Below the pieces are notes generated by a model. That model saw only the letters and a program-made list of their open reading frames with translations. It ran no database searches and was not told where the DNA came from. Positions 5,378 to 5,826 of a stretch of DNA of 5,826 nt are shown here, in pieces (position 1 is the first letter of the stretch; each line of letters opens with the position of its first letter). Origin of the DNA: JAGOFO01 sp964522105. Its GTDB lineage: Bacteria > Myxococcota_A > UBA9042 > DTJE01. The DNA is taken from positions 1 to 5,826 of the forward strand of contig CAZFVA010000063.1 in NCBI GenBank assembly GCA_964522105.1, written 5' to 3'. Both the position numbers and the translations under genes were made by a program.

Positions 5378-5826
5378 AAATCCGATTACAGCCCGGCGGG
5401 CGACCAACCGACCGCGATCGCCACCCTGACCAGCCTGCTTGAAGACGGCGGGAAAGACCAAGTGTTGCTTGGAGTTACAGGTTCCGGCAAGACTTTCGCG
5501 ATGGCGTCCGTCATTGCGCGGCTGAACAAACCGGCGCTGATAATTGCACCGAACAAGATTCTGGCCGCCCAGCTTTACGGCGAATTCAAGGCATTCTTCC
5601 CGGACAACGCGGTCGAATACTTTGTGTCGTACTACGACTATTACCAGCCTGAAGCGTACGTCCCGTCGTCCGACACCTACATCGAGAAAGACTCGAAAAT
5701 TAATGAAGAAATTGACCGCATGCGCCACTCGGCGACCAGGTCGCTGTTCGAACGCAATGACGTCATCATCGTCGCGTCAGTTTCGTGCATCTTCGGTCTT
5801 GGTTCTGCTGAAGCGTACTACGGCCT
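5354..5826 (+). CDS. uvrB: Excinuclease ABC subunit UvrB, N-terminal part cut by the window edge
   Basis: 157 complete codons are visible from the ATG at 5354. UvrB is the damage-verifying helicase-fold ATPase of nucleotide excision repair, loaded by UvrA and then recruiting UvrC. Visible motifs: SPAGDQPTAI (13-22), Walker A GVTGSGKT (40-47, K46), APNKILAAQLYGE (65-77), the signature NAVEYFVSYYDYYQPEAYVP (85-104) whose tyrosines sit on the DNA-clamping beta-hairpin, DTYIEKD (107-113), and VASVSCIFGLG near the right edge. With this start, Walker A sits within one residue of its E. coli position. The frame is open upstream, with further ATGs at 5306 and 5282; the latter is 8 bases after the ada stop and would add a 24-residue Ser/Pro-rich tail. 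None of the three has a clear Shine-Dalgarno, though a GGAA lies upstream of 5282. Co-transcription with ada is likely. The identity is firm; the start is not. Confidence 0.94.
   Translation, partial: MPSPVFSLKSDYSPAGDQPTAIATLTSLLEDGGKDQVLLGVTGSGKTFAMASVIARLNKPALIIAPNKILAAQLYGEFKAFFPDNAVEYFVSYYDYYQPEAYVPSSDTYIEKDSKINEEIDRMRHSATRSLFERNDVIIVASVSCIFGLGSAEAYYG

Noticed and set aside
5203..5442. Plus-strand 79-codon frame with recurring FTDDF/FTDAF peptides spanning ada and uvrB
   Set aside because: The recurrence is the 24-bp periodicity read out of frame; the uvrB frame gives a conserved protein.

Overview
The window looks like chromosomal DNA of a Gram-negative-type bacterium of moderate to high GC, probably from an assembled metagenome or draft genome. 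It holds a run of exactly 100 Ns (1848-1947), the usual scaffold-gap placeholder. A sigma-54 activator, an ElbB/ES1-family protein, an acyltransferase-3 membrane protein, adenosine deaminase and UvrB are all ordinary chromosomal genes. The tRNA has no encoded CCA, and the GC-rich hairpin repeats resemble those scattered through large environmental genomes. Nothing here fixes the phylum; a Planctomycetota/PVC-like origin is only an impression.

Layout. On the minus strand, positions 1-343 carry the start of a type II toxin-antitoxin operon. A Phd/YefM-type antitoxin (48-287) overlaps a GTG-started PIN-domain toxin that runs off the left edge. Its promoter has two perfect AAATGTACATTT palindromes. 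A second promoter fires the other way into a tRNA-Arg(CCU) gene (409-484), followed by an NtrC-type sigma-54 response regulator (523 into the gap). Past the gap, convergent on the minus strand, is an ElbB/ES1-family gene (1948-2486). Both genes lose their 3' ends in the gap. A short divergent spacer with two small dyads separates elbB from an acyltransferase-3 gene (2612-3673).

Positions 3674-4055 hold no gene. This stretch contains three tandem copies of a two-hairpin element plus a terminal fragment, then a good promoter for adenosine deaminase (4056-5273). The uvrB gene starts just downstream and runs off the right edge. Its start region is an in-frame 24-bp tandem periodicity that supplies three candidate ATG codons.

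The genes do not form one pathway. The best functional units are the autoregulated toxin-antitoxin operon and a probable ada-uvrB transcription unit. The best candidates for something undescribed are the hairpin array, whose copies show compensatory base changes, and the repeated uvrB start region. I see no clear new multi-gene system.
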